From positions 207,250 through 271,249 of the forward strand of contig NZ_PWAA01000033.1 in the NCBI RefSeq assembly GCF_003031585.1: a DNA stretch of 64,000 nucleotides, given 5' to 3'. This DNA is from Thalassobius sp. I31.1 (GTDB taxonomy: Bacteria; Pseudomonadota; Alphaproteobacteria; Rhodobacterales; Rhodobacteraceae). Below the pieces are notes generated by a model, which made no database searches, had not been told where the DNA came from, and saw only the letters and a list, made by a program, of their open reading frames with translations. The position numbers and the translations under genes were made by a program. Below, one piece after another: positions 55,079 through 63,146 of this stretch; the stretch's first letter is position 1, and each line of letters opens with the position of its first letter.

Positions 55079-55546
55079 ATGACCAATCCGATCGAAGCCC
55101 GCCTTGCTGAAATGGGTATCACACTGGCCGCCGGCCCGGCCCCTGCGGCAAATTATGTGCCTTATGTGCAGGTTGGCGATATGCTGTATGTATCCGGCCA
55201 GATTTCCCAGAACGCTGACGGGTCTTTCCTGACTGGTAAGCTGGGTGAAAACATGGATGCCGAAGCCGGTGCAGCCGCGGCGCAAAGCTGTGCAAAAAGC
55301 CTGCTGTCCCAGGTCAAAGCTGCCCTTGATGGCGACCTGACCCGCCTTGTAAAAGTTGTAAAACTGACCGGTTTTGTGAATTCCACCGCTGATTTTGGCG
55401 ATCAGCCAAAGGTGATCAACGGCGCATCCGATTTCTTCGTCGAAGTTCTGGGCGACACTGGCCGTCATTCCCGTTCTGCTGTTTCCGCCGCATCTCTGCC
55501 GTTTGGCGTGGCTGTGGAAATCGAAGGCATCTTTCAGGTTAAGTAA
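55079..55546 (+). CDS. ridA: RidA family protein
   Basis: A 155-residue protein of the YjgF/YER057c/UK114 fold; RidA members hydrolyse reactive enamine/imine intermediates. ATG 55079 begins MTNPIEARLAEMGITL; the frame from 55040 is not supported. YVQVGDMLYVSGQIS and the long insertion form of the family (RidA with SGQ...VVKLTGFVNS) are visible. The usual Arg105-like position lies in the GRHSRSAVS segment. Five base pairs before the phosphodiesterase gene, so cotranscribed. Confidence 0.92.
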   Translation: MTNPIEARLAEMGITLAAGPAPAANYVPYVQVGDMLYVSGQISQNADGSFLTGKLGENMDAEAGAAAAQSCAKSLLSQVKAALDGDLTRLVKVVKLTGFVNSTADFGDQPKVINGASDFFVEVLGDTGRHSRSAVSAASLPFGVAVEIEGIFQVK

Positions 55547-55551
55547 CTGAT

Positions 55552-56316
55552 ATGAAACGTCCGGCCCTTCCCATAGCTTTCCTCAAAGCCCCGATTGCCC
55601 ATCGTGGGTTTCACAACCTTGCGGCGGGTATTCCTGAAAATTCGCTGGCGTCTTTTCAGGCGGCGATTGATGCAGGCTACGGGATTGAGCTGGACGTTCA
55701 GGCCACCAAAGACGCCGACGCGATGGTGTTTCATGACTATGACATGAAACGCCTGACCGACACGGCAGGCCCTATCCAGATGTGTGACCTGGCAGAGGCA
55801 AAGGCGCGCACATTGCTGGGCAATGATGAACCCATTCCGACATTTACCGAGATGCTGGATTTCGTCGCCGGGCGCGTGCCCCTGCTGATTGAAATCAAGG
55901 ATCAACACGGTGCCATGGGCCCGGTGGACGGGCGCCTTGAACGTGCTGTTGCTGAGGCACTGAAAGACTACGATGGCGATGTCGCCCTGATGTCGTTCAA
56001 TCCGCATTCTGTGGCCGTCCTGGCGGAAGCTGCCCCTGACATTCCGCGCGGGATCACCACGGAAAACTGGCAGGGCGAAGATGAACAACTGATCCCGGCC
56101 GCGCGGCGGGCAGAGCTTGTGAACATAGAAGATTATGACCGGGTTGGGGCTTGTTTTATCTCACATCAGGCCGCTGATCTGGACCGTCCCCGCGTGGCGG
56201 AATTGAAAACCGCAGGCGCACATGTGCTGTGCTGGACGATCCGTTCTGCAGAACAGGAAGCTAAGGCACGCAAGGTTGCGCAAAACGTGACCTTTGAAGG
56301 CTATGTCCCGGGATAA
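55552..56316 (+). CDS. Glycerophosphodiester phosphodiesterase
   Basis: A 254-residue GDPD-family TIM-barrel enzyme releasing glycerol 3-phosphate from deacylated phospholipids; no signal, so cytoplasmic. AHRGFHN (His17), the metal-binding IELDVQATKDADAMVFHD and IEIKDQ are visible. Ends overlapping the acetyltransferase gene by 14 bp. Confidence 0.94.
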   Translation: MKRPALPIAFLKAPIAHRGFHNLAAGIPENSLASFQAAIDAGYGIELDVQATKDADAMVFHDYDMKRLTDTAGPIQMCDLAEAKARTLLGNDEPIPTFTEMLDFVAGRVPLLIEIKDQHGAMGPVDGRLERAVAEALKDYDGDVALMSFNPHSVAVLAEAAPDIPRGITTENWQGEDEQLIPAARRAELVNIEDYDRVGACFISHQAADLDRPRVAELKTAGAHVLCWTIRSAEQEAKARKVAQNVTFEGYVPG

Positions 56317-57490
56317 TATCGAAATCACCATGGCACAAAGCCTTGCGGATATTGATCCGCAGGACTGGGATGTCTGCGCCAATCCCGGCGGGCAAATGCC
56401 CCCGGCTGATCCCTTTGTGACATATCGTTTTCTGCGCGCGCTTGAGGCGTCCGGGTCAGTTGGTGAGGGCACCGGCTGGCATCCGCATTATCTGCTGGCC
56501 CGGGAAAACGGGGCACTGATTGCCTACGCACCGATGTATCTGAAAACCCACAGCCAGGGCGAATATATCTTCGATTTCAACTGGGCCCAGGCCTATGAAC
56601 AGGCGGGCGGACAATACTATCCCAAGCTTCAGATCGCCGTGCCTTTCACCCCCGCAACCGGGCGGCGTTTCCTTTGCAAACAAGGGGTTGAAGCAAAGGG
56701 GCAGGCCGCGCTGACCGAAGCCATGGTGAAGATCGCAAGCGACAATCACCTGTCCTCAGCGCATGTGACATTTTGTTCCGAAGCAGAGGCCATTGCCGGG
56801 GCTGACATGGGCTTGATGCATCGCAAATCGACGCAATTTCATTGGGTTAACCAAGGCTATTCAGATTTTGACGATTTCCTGGCTGCGCTGTCTTCCCGCA
56901 AACGCAAAAACATTCGCAAGGAACGAGGGCAGGCGCAGGGATTTGGCGGGGAAATTCATGCGCTGACCGGGGATCAGATACAGCCGGAACATTGGAATGC
57001 GTTCTGGCATTTTTACCAGGACACAGGTGCGCGCAAATGGGGTACGCCTTATCTGACGCGCGAATTTTTCGATGAAATTCAAAGGGATATGCGTGACGAT
57101 GTGTTGCTGGTTCTGGCGGAACGAGACGGCCGATATTTGGCAGGTGCCTTGAATTTCATTGGGGCAGATACCCTGTTCGGGCGCTATTGGGGCTGTGTGG
57201 AAGATCACCCTGCGCTGCATTTCGAATTGTGTTACTATCAGGCTATCGAGTTCGCGATTACTGAGGAATTACAACGGGTTGAGGCCGGAGCGCAGGGGGA
57301 ACACAAGCTTGCGCGGGGTTATCTTCCGGTGGAATGTCATTCGCTGCACTGGATTGGCGATGCCGGATTTTCTGAGGCAGTTCAACGGTTTATCCGTGCT
57401 GAGGCCGCAGCGATTGGTCAGGATATCGAAGTGCTCAGCAGTTATGGGCCGTTTAAAATTGTGGAAGGGGAACAGGATGAAACTGAATGA
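56303..57490 (+). CDS. GNAT-fold protein of the DUF482/COG3146 family
   Basis: A 395-residue protein related to FemAB/GNAT acyltransferases. ATG 56303 ([14 protein letters not shown]) lies within the end of the phosphodiesterase gene. [21 protein letters not shown] shows the family segments FDFNWAQAY and [18 protein letters not shown] and [15 protein letters not shown] follow, with [22 protein letters not shown] (in part) as the C-terminal acetyl-CoA-like core. Reaction unknown. It overlaps phhB by 14 bp. Confidence 0.88.
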   Translation: MSRDNIEITMAQSLADIDPQDWDVCANPGGQMPPADPFVTYRFLRALEASGSVGEGTGWHPHYLLARENGALIAYAPMYLKTHSQGEYIFDFNWAQAYEQAGGQYYPKLQIAVPFTPATGRRFLCKQGVEAKGQAALTEAMVKIASDNHLSSAHVTFCSEAEAIAGADMGLMHRKSTQFHWVNQGYSDFDDFLAALSSRKRKNIRKERGQAQGFGGEIHALTGDQIQPEHWNAFWHFYQDTGARKWGTPYLTREFFDEIQRDMRDDVLLVLAERDGRYLAGALNFIGADTLFGRYWGCVEDHPALHFELCYYQAIEFAITEELQRVEAGAQGEHKLARGYLPVECHSLHWIGDAGFSEAVQRFIRAEAAAIGQDIEVLSSYGPFKIVEGEQDETE

Positions 57491-57767
57491 AGACGAACGG
57501 GCGCATGATCTGACACCGCTGTTGCAGAATGGATGGACGCATGATGCAGATCGTGATGCGATTTCAAAGGTTTACGCCTTCAAAAACTTCATTGATGCCT
57601 TTGGTTTTATGACCCGCACCGCCATCTGGGCAGAGAAATACAAGCACCACCCGGAATGGTCGAATGTCTGGAATAAGGTCGATGTGACCCTGACGACACA
57701 TGACCATGACGGGCTGACGGAACTGGATGTGAAACTGGCCCGCAAGATGGATGCGCTGGCGGGGTAA
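57477..57767 (+). CDS. phhB: Pterin-4-alpha-carbinolamine dehydratase
   Basis: A 96-residue PCD/DCoH protein that dehydrates 4a-hydroxy-tetrahydropterins. [20 protein letters not shown] and the active-site [20 protein letters not shown] (key KHHPEW...V...LTTHD) are diagnostic. Start ATG 57477 with CAGG before it, inside the upstream gene. A folate-salvage or pterin-recycling role is likely, as no phenylalanine hydroxylase is seen. Confidence 0.95.
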   Translation: MKLNEDERAHDLTPLLQNGWTHDADRDAISKVYAFKNFIDAFGFMTRTAIWAEKYKHHPEWSNVWNKVDVTLTTHDHDGLTELDVKLARKMDALAG

Positions 57768-57769
57768 AT

Positions 57770-57849
57770 GTACAATCTTTAAGGGCGTCAGATACCAGAG
57801 TTTAAAATCTTTAAAGCTTCAAAACGCGGGAGTTTAAAGATTTTACGGG
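57770..57849. repeat. A/T-rich inverted repeat, family B, copy 2
   Basis: TAAAATCTTTAAA (57803-57815) and TTTAAAGATTTTA (57833-57845) form perfect 13-bp arms around a 17-nt spacer. A further related arm, TGTACAATCTTTAAGG, lies at 57770-57785. Related to the element after rnhA. Confidence 0.85.
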
Positions 57850-57967
57850 ACTGGATCGGGGGAGAAGCCCGCGCGCTTTCCCCGCGTTTGTGGCTTTCAA
57901 TCCCGTGCGGAAACTGGCAGATTCCGCGCAAGATAAAATTAACCTTCGTAAAAAATGGAGTAACGAT

Positions 57968-58198
57968 ATGGGTCTTGGTGATCTGATTGGCGCAGCCGTA
58001 AATGCCTTTGGTGGCAAAGATGAAATCGTGTCAAAAATTGCGGATAGCGGCATCGACATGTCCGCGCTGGCGGACCTGGACATCGCGGAAGTTCCGGCGA
58101 TGCTGTCCGAATACGGTATCGACATGTCCCTGCTGGAGAACCTGGGGATTTCCACGGAAGATGTGATTGAAAAAGTGAAAGAACATCTTCTGGGATGA
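57968..58198 (+). CDS. Small acidic protein with repeated GIDMS motif
   Basis: A 76-residue soluble protein, ATG 57968 with GGAG about 9 nt upstream (a GTG frame from 57890 is unlikely). GLGDLIGAAVNAFGG is followed by two similar units, SGIDMSALADLDIAEVPAML and YGIDMSLLENLGIS, suggesting an internal helical repeat. Strongly acidic. Not recognised. Terminator follows at once, so it is a complete short transcript. Confidence 0.7.
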   Translation: MGLGDLIGAAVNAFGGKDEIVSKIADSGIDMSALADLDIAEVPAMLSEYGIDMSLLENLGISTEDVIEKVKEHLLG

Positions 58199-58203
58199 TC
58201 TGA

Positions 58204-58237
58204 AAAAGAAAAGGCACCCTGTTGGGTGCCTTTTTTC
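58204..58237. terminator. Intrinsic terminator after the small acidic protein
   Basis: GGCACCC (58213-58219) / GGGTGCC (58224-58230), loop TGTT, followed by TTTTTT; A-rich before the stem, so also usable by the minus-strand gene ending at 58238. Confidence 0.93.
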
Positions 58238-58753
58238 CTATTCACGTATCTGCTCAGCGTACAGTCCAAGCTCACTTAACGAAGAGGCAAGACGTTCCGC
58301 AGTCAAAACGTCATCACACTCGATCTCGACCTGGTTGCCCCTGACACAATCTTCGACACAGGACTTTGTTGCCGTCATACTCAGATCAGTGTTCTTACGA
58401 ATAACCCGGAACGCCTTTATTTTCTGAGCGTCATGCTGCCAACCGGTAAGCAACACACGCTTACCCAAAAATTTATATGGATCGCCACAGGCTATATAAT
58501 TTTCGACGTAGCATTCTGCTGGCAGGCCAGTTCCTAATACATGAACATCATGTGTATTTTTATCGACAAGGATTGGAGCATTTCCGACAAGTGCATCTTG
58601 CAGCTCCCCCGTTCGCATAAACGCTTCACTTTGATAGGAAAACACCCAACCGTATTCTCCCGCAAGGTATGGCTCATCGCACAGCCGTGCCTCACAGAAT
58701 AAGGTTTCAAGTTGCTTCCCAGCAAGAACTTTGCCCTGCTCATAAGTTAACAT
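58238..58753 (-). CDS. Imm35-like immunity protein with L7/L12-like C-terminal domain
   Basis: A 171-residue protein; ATG 58753 has AGGAGG 5 nt upstream. Residues about 28-88 look like the YrhB/Imm35 immunity fold: EYGWVFSYQSEAFMRTG, ALVGNAPILVDKNTHDVHVLGTG in part, and YVENYIACG. Residues about 110-171 (KAFRVIRKNTDLSMTATKSCV, cut here to KAFRVIRKNT and ATKSCVEDC, then ECDD...LASSLSELGLYAEQI) resemble the C-terminal domain of ribosomal protein L7/L12. Immunity proteins of this group protect against polymorphic toxins, but no toxin gene is adjacent. Base composition is more A/T-rich than the flanks, which suggests transfer. Domain calls are by eye. Confidence 0.65.
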   Translation of the reverse strand: MLTYEQGKVLAGKQLETLFCEARLCDEPYLAGEYGWVFSYQSEAFMRTGELQDALVGNAPILVDKNTHDVHVLGTGLPAECYVENYIACGDPYKFLGKRVLLTGWQHDAQKIKAFRVIRKNTDLSMTATKSCVEDCVRGNQVEIECDDVLTAERLASSLSELGLYAEQIRE

Positions 58754-58787
58754 CAATGCCTCCTGTCAAAGTGTTGCCTTTTACCTC

Positions 58788-59276
58788 CTAAACCATCGCC
58801 AGCACAGCAGCGCCACCGGAGACGTCGCAGACGCCGGGGTTTTCCTCAACATTCAGAGCGGTGACTTTGCCGTTTTCCACGACCATGGCGTAGCGCAGGG
58901 AACGGCCCACAAGGCCAAAGTCCGGCGCATCAAAATCAAGGCCGATGGCTTTGGTGAATGTAGACAGCGGATCGCCCAGCATTTTCAGACCGGCGGCTTC
59001 CGCGCCTGTGTCTTTCGCCCAAGCCTTCATCACAAAGGCATCGTTCACGGATACGCAGATGATGTCGTCCACGCCTTTTGCGCGCAGGACTTCGGCGTGT
59101 TGAATGAAACCGGGCAAATGTTCGTTACTACAGGTGCCGGTATAAGCACCGGGCAGGCCGAAGATCACCACTTTGCGCCCGTCGGTCAGATCAGACAGTG
59201 CGATTTTTTCCGGGCCTGCGTCGCCCATTTGCATCAGATCTGCCGCTGGCAGCGCGTCGCCCACTGTGATTGTCAT
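58788..59276 (-). CDS. Peroxiredoxin, Prx5 type
   Basis: A 161-residue thiol peroxidase. ATG 59276 begins MTITVGDALP; the frame from 59327 is extended without support. The peroxidatic Cys49 lies in GAYTGTCSNEHLPG (usual PGAFTPTCS), and a second Cys149 in NPGVCDVSGG could resolve it. Reduces hydroperoxides in the cytoplasm. Divergent from the ferredoxin-reductase-like gene, which may share an oxidative-stress role. Confidence 0.94.
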   Translation of the reverse strand: MTITVGDALPAADLMQMGDAGPEKIALSDLTDGRKVVIFGLPGAYTGTCSNEHLPGFIQHAEVLRAKGVDDIICVSVNDAFVMKAWAKDTGAEAAGLKMLGDPLSTFTKAIGLDFDAPDFGLVGRSLRYAMVVENGKVTALNVEENPGVCDVSGGAAVLAMV

Positions 59277-59375
59277 GTCGCTTTCTCCCTGGATCAATTG
59301 TGGCAATTGCCATTTCCTGTGATCCAACTATAGGGTCAGTTGAGACATCCGCAAAGCCGGGAATGGGAGAAAGAA

Positions 59376-60581
59376 ATGAGCCATATTATCGTGATCGGTG
59401 CCGGGCAGGCGGGCAGTTCCCTGACAGCAAAGTTGCGCAAGCTGGGCTTTGACGGAAAAGTAACGTTGATTGGCGAGGAAAGCACGCCGCCGTATCAGCG
59501 CCCGCCGCTGTCCAAGGCTTATCTGCTGGGCGATATGGAGCGCGAACGCCTGTTCCTGCGCCCGGAAAGTTTCTATGCGGATCAGGATATTGAGCTGCGC
59601 CTTGGCGCGCGCGTTGAAGCGATTGATGCGGCGGCCAAGACCGTGACTGTGGGGGGCGAGGTTCTGGAATATGACCAGCTGGCCCTGACCACCGGGTCTG
59701 AGCCGCGCCGTCTGCCAGCCGCGATTGGCGGGGATCTGGATGGGATTTACACCGTGCGCGGGTTGCCGGATGTGGATGCGATGGCACCGGAATTTGTTGA
59801 GGGCCGCCATGTGCTGATCATTGGCGGTGGTTATATCGGGCTTGAGGCTGCGGCGGTGGCTGCGAAATCCGGGCTGAAGGTGACACTGGTTGAGATGGCG
59901 GATCGGATTTTGCAACGGGTTGCGTCGACCGAGACATCTGATTTCTTCCGCAAACTGCACGGTGAACACGGCGTTGATATTCGCGAAGGTGTGGGCCTTG
60001 CGCGGTTGACGGGTGAAGGCCGTGTGACAGGAGCGGAATTGTCGGACGGCAGCACGCTGGATGTGGATTTTGTCATTGCCGGCGTTGGGATTACACCTGC
60101 GACCGGACTTGCGGAACTGGCGGGGCTTGAGCTGGACAATGGCATTAAGACGGATGCGCAGGGGCGTACCTCTGATGCGGCGATCTTTGCCGCCGGTGAC
60201 TGTGCCTCTTTCCCCCGTGCCGGTGGGCGTATTCGCCTGGAAAGCGTGCCCAATGCGATTGATCAGGCGGAACTGGTGGCCGAAAATATGATGGGCGCGG
60301 AAAAGGCCTATGTGCCGCAGATCTGGTTCTGGTCGGATCAGTATGACGTGAAGCTGCAGATTGCCGGGCTGAACACCGGGTTTGATCAGGTTGTGGTGCA
60401 CGATGGTGGGGCCACCCGGTCGCATTGGTATTACCGTGACGGGCAGCTGATTGCGGTGGATGCGATGAATGATCCGCGTGGCTATATGGTTGGGAAACGT
60501 CTGATTGATGCGGGGAAAAACGCGGATCCTGCGGTTGTGGCGGATGCCTCTGCCGATCTGAAGCCGCTGTTGAAAGCATGA
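59376..60581 (+). CDS. FAD/NAD(P)-dependent ferredoxin reductase-like protein
   Basis: A 401-residue flavoprotein of the rubredoxin/putidaredoxin reductase group. GGAGAAAG precedes ATG 59376. FAD-binding GAGQAGSSLTAKLR, PYQRPPLSKAYL, NAD-binding GGGYIGLEAAAVA near residue 155 and FAAGDCASF near 275 are visible; the C-terminal Reductase_C domain contains WFWSDQYDVKLQIAG. Likely transfers electrons from NAD(P)H to a ferredoxin, partner not in the window. It overlaps rsmD by 4 bp. Confidence 0.92.
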   Translation: MSHIIVIGAGQAGSSLTAKLRKLGFDGKVTLIGEESTPPYQRPPLSKAYLLGDMERERLFLRPESFYADQDIELRLGARVEAIDAAAKTVTVGGEVLEYDQLALTTGSEPRRLPAAIGGDLDGIYTVRGLPDVDAMAPEFVEGRHVLIIGGGYIGLEAAAVAAKSGLKVTLVEMADRILQRVASTETSDFFRKLHGEHGVDIREGVGLARLTGEGRVTGAELSDGSTLDVDFVIAGVGITPATGLAELAGLELDNGIKTDAQGRTSDAAIFAAGDCASFPRAGGRIRLESVPNAIDQAELVAENMMGAEKAYVPQIWFWSDQYDVKLQIAGLNTGFDQVVVHDGGATRSHWYYRDGQLIAVDAMNDPRGYMVGKRLIDAGKNADPAVVADASADLKPLLKA

Positions 60582-61141
60582 GGATAATCGCCGGAGATCA
60601 TCGCGGCCGGGCCCTGACACCTCTGGGCAAGGGCGATGCGGGGGCCCATCTGCGCCCGACCACGGATCGCGTGCGCGAAAGCCTGTTTAATGTGCTGTCT
60701 GGCGGGCGGTTTGATGTGGAGATCGAAGGCGCGCGTGTGCTGGATATTTTTGCGGGCACAGGGGCGCTTGGGTTTGAAGCGCTCTCACGCGGCGCGGCAC
60801 ATGTGACGTTTGTTGAGAACGGACGTGTGGGGCAGCGGCTTATTCAGGCGAATGGCAAACTATTGGGCGCGGAAAGTGCGATGACGCTTTTGCGTGTTGA
60901 TGCTGCGCGTCTGCCGACATGTCCGGGAAGCGGGGCTGATCTGGTATTTCTGGATCCACCTTATGGCAAAGGCCTTGGGGAAAAGGCGATTGCCGCCGCG
61001 ATGGCGCAGGGCTGGATTGCCGCTGGTGCGCTGATTGTCTGGGAAGAAAGCGCTGAAATTGAAATGCCTGATGGCCTTGAGCAGTTGGATCAGCGCAAAT
61101 ATGGCGACAGCCGGATTAACTTTCTCGAGTACCTGGGGTAG
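60578..61141 (+). CDS. rsmD: 16S rRNA (guanine966-N2)-methyltransferase RsmD
   Basis: A 187-residue methyltransferase modifying G966 of 16S rRNA. IIAGDHRGR, RPTTDRVRESLFNVL, motif I VLDIFAGTGALGFEALSRG (in part FAGTGALG) and the catalytic LDPPYGK near residue 128 are diagnostic. Coupled to the flavoprotein gene by ATGA. No terminator hairpin follows; instead the 8-bp tandem repeat begins about 34 bp after the stop. Confidence 0.97.
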   Translation: MRIIAGDHRGRALTPLGKGDAGAHLRPTTDRVRESLFNVLSGGRFDVEIEGARVLDIFAGTGALGFEALSRGAAHVTFVENGRVGQRLIQANGKLLGAESAMTLLRVDAARLPTCPGSGADLVFLDPPYGKGLGEKAIAAAMAQGWIAAGALIVWEESAEIEMPDGLEQLDQRKYGDSRINFLEYLG

Positions 61142-61174
61142 GTGAGGGTAAGATAGCCTGAACCCACCAACCCA

Positions 61175-61238
61175 AAAACTAGAAAACTAGAAAACTAGAA
61201 AACTAGAAAACTAGAAAACTAGAAAACTAGAAAACTAG
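61175..61238 (+). repeat. Tandem 8-bp repeat (AAAACTAG) x8
   Basis: Eight exact head-to-tail copies of AAAACTAG, between rsmD and the HAD gene. It is the reverse complement of the unit at 45784-45815. The array ends 51 bp before the HAD start codon and could affect its promoter. Confidence 0.97.
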
Positions 61239-61289
61239 AAATTCGATTTTGTTAACTCTGCAAGTGTAAATACACAGAAAAGGCCCGAT

Positions 61290-61940
61290 ATGATCAACAC
61301 ACTGCCAAAGCTTGTGATTTTTGACTGTGATGGTGTGCTGGTTGATACTGAAGGGCCGGTGAATGAAGTCATTGCCGACAGCCTGACCCGATACGGCCTG
61401 CCCGTGTCGGCCCATGAATGCCAGGAGCTTTTTGTCGGCGGTACGATCTTTGGTGTGCATGACGAAGCAAAACGCCGGGGCGCGGATCTGCCAGACAATT
61501 GGGTGGATGAAACCCTGCTGGCAATTTTTGCCCGGATCGAAGCCGGTGTTGAAGTGATTGACGGCATTCCTGAGCTGCTGGATCAACTGGAAGCCCGAGG
61601 CATTGCGACAGCCATTGCATCCAATGGGCCGATGGGGAAAATGGAACGTTCCCTTGGGCCATCAGGCCTGTGGCAGCGGTTTGAGGGACGGATTTATTCC
61701 CGCGAAGGTTTCACACCAAAACCTGCCCCTGACATGGTTATTCAGGCCGTGAAAGATGCCGGTGTGGACGCCGCAAATGCTGTGATGATTGACGACAGCT
61801 CCAACGGCTGCCTTGCCGCTGTACGGGCAGAGGTGCGGGCGATTGGCTATGCGGCGGAAGGTCAGGGCGAAACCTTGCGCGCGGCTGGGGTCGAGGTCGT
61901 CACATCCATAGATCAGATCGCGGAACTGATCGGCCTATAG
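61290..61940 (+). CDS. HAD-superfamily phosphatase (subfamily IA)
   Basis: A 216-residue hydrolase. Motif I FDCDGVLVDTEG has the nucleophile and acid Asp; motif II AIASNGP; motif III Lys in FTPKPAPDM; motif IV MIDDSSNG. Resembles phosphoglycolate/sugar-phosphate phosphatases; substrate unknown. AAAAGG precedes the ATG. Last host-type gene before the prophage-like segment. Confidence 0.92.
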   Translation: MINTLPKLVIFDCDGVLVDTEGPVNEVIADSLTRYGLPVSAHECQELFVGGTIFGVHDEAKRRGADLPDNWVDETLLAIFARIEAGVEVIDGIPELLDQLEARGIATAIASNGPMGKMERSLGPSGLWQRFEGRIYSREGFTPKPAPDMVIQAVKDAGVDAANAVMIDDSSNGCLAAVRAEVRAIGYAAEGQGETLRAAGVEVVTSIDQIAELIGL

Positions 61941-62098
61941 TGGGGGCCAGTGGGGGGGAGGAAATAAAGTACATCGGGGGGAATGCGTTGTTTTGCATTG
62001 GGTAATCTTGCCGCGTTGTGAAAGGGCTTATTTATAAGGATATGCCCGAAAGCGCCCCTGAATGGAATTTTCACCTGAACGGATTGATTTAAATTTCA

Positions 62099-62140
62099 CC
62101 GTTTCCGTTCGTTTCCGTTTCTTTCCACTTTGGGAAACGG
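62099..62140. repeat. Direct and inverted GTTTCC repeats at candidate element end
   Basis: CGTTTCCGTT at 62100-62109 and again at 62110-62119, followed by the inverted relative GGGAAACGG at 62132-62140. Just left, TTTCACC occurs at 62069-62075 and 62094-62100, with GTGAAA inverted near 62018-62024. Confidence 0.75.
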
Positions 62141-62163
62141 CACCCGCATCTGCACCAATGGGA

Positions 62164-62364
62164 TCAGGTCTTTCCGTTGGCGCGGCGCATGCGGCGGATG
62201 GCGCGGGCCATGATCTTCTGGCGCTCTGAGATTGCATCTTTCAAAGTCGCCTTTTTGCGCTCTATGCGTTCTTCCAAAAGTGCAAGCCTTTGATTTTCCT
62301 CAGTATCTGTAAACTCTCGCCATTTGGCGTGTAGTTCACCCTGCTGCACATCATCAAACGGCAT
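62164..62364 (-). CDS. Small helical phage-type protein
   Basis: A 66-residue protein from ATG 62364 (MPFDDVQQGELH). It is almost all charged helix (ENQRLALLEERIERKK, DAISERQKIMARAIRR) with a basic C-terminus (RRMRRANGKT), suggesting a small coiled-coil nucleic-acid or protein binder. Not recognised. Same strand as the repressor and 77 bp after it, so may be expressed in the lysogen. Confidence 0.6.
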   Translation of the reverse strand: MPFDDVQQGELHAKWREFTDTEENQRLALLEERIERKKATLKDAISERQKIMARAIRRMRRANGKT

Positions 62365-62441
62365 TGCCAAAATCCCTTTATTTCTTAAAGGCAGCATACA
62401 GCGGCAAGCACTGCACAGAAAGAATTAAAGGTTTGCTGACT

Positions 62442-63101
62442 TCACCACTCGTGCATGGATGAGACGACGCGGCCAATGATTTCAACGCCATCAGCTTCAG
62501 GATGTTGAATGACAATAGGCGGATAGACTTCGTTGCGGCTGACGAGTTGTAACTGATCGCCTGGCAGCTTCTGAATGCGCTTCACAAAGACATCACCTGA
62601 AAAGCGCACCACATAAATATTTCCATCTCTGGGGGTGGTGTCGGTGTTATCCAGCAAAACAAGGTCTTTGTCGTTAATCTCGGGTTCCATGCTGTCACCG
62701 CGCACAGAGATAACGGACAAGGCGCTGGGCTTCAGGCCGCGCCGTTCCAACCACTTCTTATTATAGGCATAGTGCCCGGTTCCTGTATCTGTATCCGCGT
62801 CACCGTCTGCACCATTACCTGCGGAAACCTCAATAGGGTGGCGCTTGATCTGGATAAAATCAGTATCATCACGACCGCTTGGACGCTCCTGAATATATTT
62901 CTCTCCCGCACCAGATAGAAGCCAGCTAGCTGAAACATCCATTCGGTCAGTTATACTTTGCAAAAATTCCGTGGAAACCGACCTTTCACCCGCAACATAC
63001 CTCTGCATCGTGCGATAATTTACATCGAGCGCTTCAGAAAAATCCTTTAATGACATGGACTTATCTGAAATCACTTCTTGAATCCTCTCTATAACGTCCA
63101 T
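62442..63101 (-). CDS. LexA/CI-like phage repressor (HTH + S24 peptidase)
   Basis: A 219-residue repressor, ATG 63101 (longer frame from 63125 unsupported). The N-terminal XRE-type helix-turn-helix is about residues 16-60 (LKDFSEALDVNYRTMQRYVAGE in part), and the C-terminal S24 domain is about 90-219. The dyad Ser137 in VRGDSMEP and Lys174 in VFVKRIQ is intact, with an Ala94-Gly95 (VSAGNG) candidate cleavage site, so RecA-stimulated self-cleavage during DNA damage is plausible. Divergent from the next gene across an operator palindrome. Confidence 0.93.
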   Translation of the reverse strand: MDVIERIQEVISDKSMSLKDFSEALDVNYRTMQRYVAGERSVSTEFLQSITDRMDVSASWLLSGAGEKYIQERPSGRDDTDFIQIKRHPIEVSAGNGADGDADTDTGTGHYAYNKKWLERRGLKPSALSVISVRGDSMEPEINDKDLVLLDNTDTTPRDGNIYVVRFSGDVFVKRIQKLPGDQLQLVSRNEVYPPIVIQHPEADGVEIIGRVVSSMHEW

Positions 63102-63117
63102 GTAGTCGCTTCCTATA

Positions 63118-63146
63118 TTGACCAAACGTCCAATCGGACGTATACA
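63118..63146 (+). promoter_or_regulatory. Phage early promoter with operator palindrome in its spacer
   Basis: TTGACC (63118-63123), 17-bp spacer, TATACA (63141-63146). The spacer contains the perfect palindrome ACGTCC-AATC-GGACGT (63126-63141). Related ACGTCC lies at the repressor start (63093-63098) and ACGTCA at 63157-63162. Repressor binding here would block the rightward promoter. Confidence 0.75.

Noticed and set aside
61941..62160. tRNA gene as prophage attachment site
   Set aside because: No cloverleaf or T-loop sequence was seen in the boundary region.
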